The translations under genes were made by a program, and so were the position numbers. The notes below the pieces were generated by a model, which saw nothing but the letters and a program-made list of their open reading frames with translations, was not told where the DNA came from and made no database searches. A DNA stretch of 64,000 nt, from positions 1-64,000 of the forward strand of contig JAIRVP010000054.1 in assembly GCA_031253835.1 (NCBI GenBank). The letters run 5' to 3'. Shown here one piece after another: positions 61,249 through 64,000 of this stretch. Numbering within the stretch: the stretch's first letter is position 1; every line of letters begins with the position of its first letter. This DNA is from Burkholderia sp. (GTDB taxonomy: Bacteria; Pseudomonadota; Gammaproteobacteria; Burkholderiales; Burkholderiaceae).

Positions 61249-62004
61249 ATGGAACACTTCGCAGGAAAAGTCGCCGTCGTGACCGGCGCAGCGACCGGTA
61301 TCGGGCGCCAGGCCGCACTGAGCTTCGCCGAAGCCGGTGCGCAGGTCGCCTTGCTGGACACCGTCGTGTCCGCCGCGGAAGACACCGCACACGCCATCGA
61401 GCGCCTCGGCGCGAAGGCGATCGTGCTGCGTACCGACGTGTCGCGCGACGACGACGTGCGCCAGGCGATCGACATGACGGTCGGGACCTTCGGCCGCCTC
61501 GACATCGCGTTCAACAACGCGGGCATCGCACTGCGCGGCTCACCGGCTGCCGACATGGACGAAGGCGAATGGGACCGCACGATCGCCGTGAACCTGAAAG
61601 GCGTGTGGCTGTGCCTGAAGCACGAATGCCGGCACATGCTGCAATCCGGCGGCGGCGCGATCGTCAACACGTCGTCGATCATGGGGCTCGTCAGCGGGCC
61701 CGGGCTCGCCGCGTATTCGGCGTCGAAAAGCGGCGTCGTCGGCCTCACGAAAGCGGTGGCGATCGACTATGCGAGCCGCGGCATCCGCGTGAATGCCGTG
61801 TGCCCGGGCGGCATCGGCAACACGGCGATCACCGACCGGCCGGAAAACCGCGACGACATGGCGCGACTGGTGCAGGCCACGCCGATGGCGCGGCTCGGCG
61901 AGCCGCGCGACATCGCGGAAACGGTGATGTGGCTGTGCTCGCCCGCCGCGCGCTTCGTCACCGGCCAGTCGATCGCCGTCGACGGCGGGTTCACCGTGTG
62001 GTGA
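61249..62004 (+). CDS. SDR family oxidoreductase, hydroxysteroid dehydrogenase candidate
   Basis: A 251-residue SDR with an AGGAGAC site. VVTGAATGIGRQ, FNNAGIALRG, VNTSSIMGLVSGPGLAAYSASKSG and VTGQSIAVDGGFTVW contain a full set of cofactor and catalytic residues. It lies downstream of the second LuxR-type regulator and the CTAGTCC motif, arguing for steroid-induced expression. Substrate may be a 3-, 7-, 12- or 17-hydroxysteroid; not fixed by sequence. Confidence 0.75.
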   Translation: MEHFAGKVAVVTGAATGIGRQAALSFAEAGAQVALLDTVVSAAEDTAHAIERLGAKAIVLRTDVSRDDDVRQAIDMTVGTFGRLDIAFNNAGIALRGSPAADMDEGEWDRTIAVNLKGVWLCLKHECRHMLQSGGGAIVNTSSIMGLVSGPGLAAYSASKSGVVGLTKAVAIDYASRGIRVNAVCPGGIGNTAITDRPENRDDMARLVQATPMARLGEPRDIAETVMWLCSPAARFVTGQSIAVDGGFTVW

Positions 62005-62098
62005 TCGTGTACCATCGGCGCTTCCCGATACGCTTTGACGCGCTGCCTTCGTCCGCCCGGCCATGCCCGCGCGGTTCGTGCAGCGCACCTCCCTTCGC

Positions 62099-63292
62099 AT
62101 GCCCTCACCCGTTCCGTCCGACGCCGCGCTGCGCCCGCTGCCGATCGATACGCTGACCGTGCCGGCCGCGCTCGACGGACGCACGGGCACCAACCGCTCG
62201 GGCAGCACGCATCCGCAGATCGCCGCGACCAACGATCTCGACGCCGTGCGCGCATGGCTCGCGCGCTTCGTCGATACGCCGACCACGTTCCAGAACTACC
62301 GCAAGGAAGCCGAACGCCTGCTGCTGTGGGCCGTGATCGCGTGCGGCAAGCCGCTGTCGTCGCTGACGCACGAGGATCTCGTCGTCTACCGGCAGTTCCT
62401 GCTCGCGCCCGCGCCGGCCGATCTGTGGTGCGCGAACGGCGGCCGCAAGCATCCGCGCGACGATCCGCGCTGGCGGCCGTTCTACGGGCCGCTGTCGGCG
62501 GCCAGCCAGCGGCAGGCGCTGGTGATCCTGAACGTGATGTTCTCGTGGCTCGTGCAGGCCGGCTATCTGGCCGGCAACCCGCTCGCGTTGTCGCGGCAGC
62601 GGCAGCGCCGGCCCGCACCGCGCGTCACGCGCCATCTCGGGCAGCCGCTGTGGCAGTCGGTCAAGGACGCGATCGCCGCGATGCCGCGCGACGATGCGCG
62701 CGCAAGCTTCCATGCGGATCGCGCGCGCTGGCTGTTCACGCTGCTGTATCTCGGCGGGCTGCGCATCACCGAAGCGGCCGACACGACGATGGGCCGGTTC
62801 TTCTGCCGGCGCGATGCGAACGGGCACGATCGCTGGTGGCTCGACGTGACGGGCAAAGGCGGCCGGCAGCGGCTCGTGCCGGCCACCGCCGAGATGATGG
62901 CCGAGCTCGCACGCTACCGGCGCGCGCACGGCCTGCCCGCGCTGCCGTCGGACGGCGAGCCCACGCCGCTCGTGCTGCCGGTCGGCCACGCGCGCAAGCC
63001 GCTCACGCGCGCGGCGCTGCACCGGATCGTGAAGCAGGTGTTCCGGCATGCGGCCGACCGGCTGCGCGCGAACGGCGAAACCGGCGACCAGCAGGCGCGC
63101 GTGCTCGAACAGGCGTCCGCGCACTGGCTGCGCCACAGCGCAGGCTCGCACATGGCCGACGGCCGCGTCGACCTGCGGCTCGTGCGCGACAACCTCGGTC
63201 ACGTATCGCTCACGACGACGAGCCAGTACCTGCACGCGGACGACGACTGGCGGCATCGCGAGACCGAGGAGAAGCACCGGATCGGATGGTAG
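62099..63292 (+). CDS. Tyrosine recombinase (phage-type integrase family)
   Basis: About 397 residues from the ATG at 62099; another in-frame ATG at 62063 would give 409, and neither has a clear ribosome site. The N-terminal SAM-like domain is FVDTPTTFQNYRKEAERLLLWAVIACGKPLSSLTHEDLVVYRQFL. Catalytic Arg (GLRITEAAD), Lys (TGKGGRQRLVP), His-xx-Arg (HWLRHSAG), second His (NLGHVSLTTTSQYL) and Tyr (QYLHADD) are all in place, so it should be active. No flanking att duplication or island cargo was recognised, so it may be a stand-alone chromosomal recombinase. Confidence 0.82.
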   Translation: MPSPVPSDAALRPLPIDTLTVPAALDGRTGTNRSGSTHPQIAATNDLDAVRAWLARFVDTPTTFQNYRKEAERLLLWAVIACGKPLSSLTHEDLVVYRQFLLAPAPADLWCANGGRKHPRDDPRWRPFYGPLSAASQRQALVILNVMFSWLVQAGYLAGNPLALSRQRQRRPAPRVTRHLGQPLWQSVKDAIAAMPRDDARASFHADRARWLFTLLYLGGLRITEAADTTMGRFFCRRDANGHDRWWLDVTGKGGRQRLVPATAEMMAELARYRRAHGLPALPSDGEPTPLVLPVGHARKPLTRAALHRIVKQVFRHAADRLRANGETGDQQARVLEQASAHWLRHSAGSHMADGRVDLRLVRDNLGHVSLTTTSQYLHADDDWRHRETEEKHRIGW

Positions 63293-63470
63293 CGGCAGCG
63301 CACCACCGCTCGGTGAACCGGATCGTCGACGAAGTCGCCCGCCCGGCATCGGCTGATATCCGTGCGATTCAACGGCATCGCCGCGCCGTTCAATCCCGCG
63401 GTGGAACGCTCGAAAAAGCGCCGGCCGGCGTTCGCCGGATCGGCCAGTGCATGCTCCCGGACGAGAAAGA

Positions 63471-63668
63471 TCAGCCAACGACCAGATGCACGACAAAGAT
63501 CAGCAATGCGATAAATATGCCGACGGCAACGAGCGCTGCAATAATGACAACAACCGGATTGAGCTGGGTCGCATCCGCTTCGAGATTCGCTCGTTTGTTG
63601 ACACCGAAAAACGCGAAAAATACCGCACGGAATGCGCGAGCAATCTGATTTCCACCTCTTTCCGCCAT
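63471..63668 (-). CDS. DUF2970 small membrane protein
   Basis: A 65-residue protein from the ATG at 63668, preceded by GGAGAAGG. AFRAVFFAFFGVNKRANLEADATQLNPVVVIIAALVAVGIFIALLIFVVHLVVG shows the DUF2970 pattern: a short amphipathic N-terminus, FFGV-K-R, then one transmembrane helix. Common in beta-proteobacteria; function unknown. Its GC content is lower than in its neighbours. Confidence 0.75.
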   Translation of the reverse strand: MAERGGNQIARAFRAVFFAFFGVNKRANLEADATQLNPVVVIIAALVAVGIFIALLIFVVHLVVG

Positions 63669-63785
63669 TACCTTCTCCTTCAATTTTCAATTTGACGAAC
63701 AGCGCTGATTTCCACTCGGGCAGACCGCTCCCCGGCCGGGTTCGCTCGACAGGCACGCCGATAGCCGGATAGTCGTTGCGGCCGT

Positions 63786-64000
63786 TCAGTCGACGTATCG
63801 TCCACTGAACGCCCAAATGAGCATGACGACCAGCGCGGCAGCACTGGACATCCACTGCGTGACGACCCCGCCCCAGGCCAGCTCCGTGGCGGCATTCAAC
63901 AGACCCCGACTCGGCAGCATCAGAAACGCGCCCGATTCCATGTGCTGCGCCCGTTCAACGTGCCACCATCGCATCGACAGCAGGCTCGCAGCCCAGCCGG
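63786..64000 (-). CDS. Membrane protein, N-terminus cut by window edge
   Basis: The minus-strand frame is open to the right edge and ends at 63786 in SSAAALVVMLIWAFSGRYVD, with a likely terminal membrane helix. Upstream residues GWAASLLSMRWWHVERAQHMESGAF run past an internal ATG at 63974, which may or may not be the start. No family recognised; the open frame past the edge suggests a longer protein. Confidence 0.4.
   Translation of the reverse strand, partial: GWAASLLSMRWWHVERAQHMESGAFLMLPSRGLLNAATELAWGGVVTQWMSSAAALVVMLIWAFSGRYVD

Noticed and set aside
62063..63292. Integrase as mark of a genomic island covering the steroid cluster
   Set aside because: No tRNA, flanking direct repeats or phage/ICE cargo are seen, so island mobilisation is not supported.

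Overview
The window is GC-rich and densely coded, and looks like a beta-proteobacterial, most probably Burkholderia, replicon. Pointers are the 16-stranded Burkholderia-type porin, the extended second copy of translation initiation factor IF-1 beside a cold-shock gene, the DUF2970 protein, and the generally GGAG-type ribosome binding sites. No rRNA, tRNA or CRISPR array was seen. The genus is an inference; no species call is made.

Most of the window is one large steroid catabolism region of the aerobic 9,10-seco type. All seven hsa functions can be recognised: HsaA/HsaB (ring A hydroxylase and flavin reductase), HsaC (extradiol dioxygenase), HsaD (hydrolase), HsaE/HsaF/HsaG (hydratase, aldolase, aldehyde dehydrogenase). 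Also present are KstD, two KshA oxygenase subunits with one KshB reductase, and the C/D-ring (HIP) module: FadD3, IpdA, IpdB, IpdC, EchA20/EchA19-like crotonases, two heteromeric acyl-CoA dehydrogenase pairs, two thiolases, a MaoC hydratase and several SDRs. An ETF beta subunit, cut by the left edge, probably collects electrons from the acyl-CoA dehydrogenases.

Layout: 1-2.0 kb (minus) hsaD-SDR-etfB. 2.2-9 kb (plus) SDR, DUF1302/DUF1329 envelope proteins, hsaE-hsaG-hsaF. 9-11 kb HU protein and porin. 11-16.5 kb (minus) kshA1-SDR-SnoaL-OYE-fadD. 16.9-25 kb a LuxR-type regulator, then genes with no clear steroid role (two hydrolases, MFS pump, phosphoesterase, AraC/SDR pair, IF-1, cold-shock protein). 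25.3-44.9 kb an 18-gene minus-strand run from hsaC to kshA2, many genes overlapping by ATGA, including a four-gene block of thiolase, MaoC, YCF48-like protein and RND/MMPL transporter near its end. 45-48 kb a toxin-antitoxin pair, a gene-poor AT-richer stretch and a lipoprotein. 48-56.3 kb (minus) LLM-hsaA-kstD-hsaB-kshB-fadD3-SDR. 56.5-62 kb VOC protein, LysR/MFS pair, DUF4377 lipoprotein, a second LuxR-type regulator and an SDR. 62-64 kb a tyrosine recombinase, DUF2970 protein and a cut-off membrane protein.

Most interesting points: a shared oriented motif (core CTAGTYC) upstream of four steroid genes; a BaiE-like SnoaL protein encoded with an OYE-family reductase and a CoA ligase, suggesting bile-acid B-ring chemistry; a probable trans-envelope steroid transport set (DUF1302, DUF1329, RND, YCF48) split between two operons; an SDR without its catalytic Tyr; an SDR relic; and a 17-bp perfect inverted repeat.
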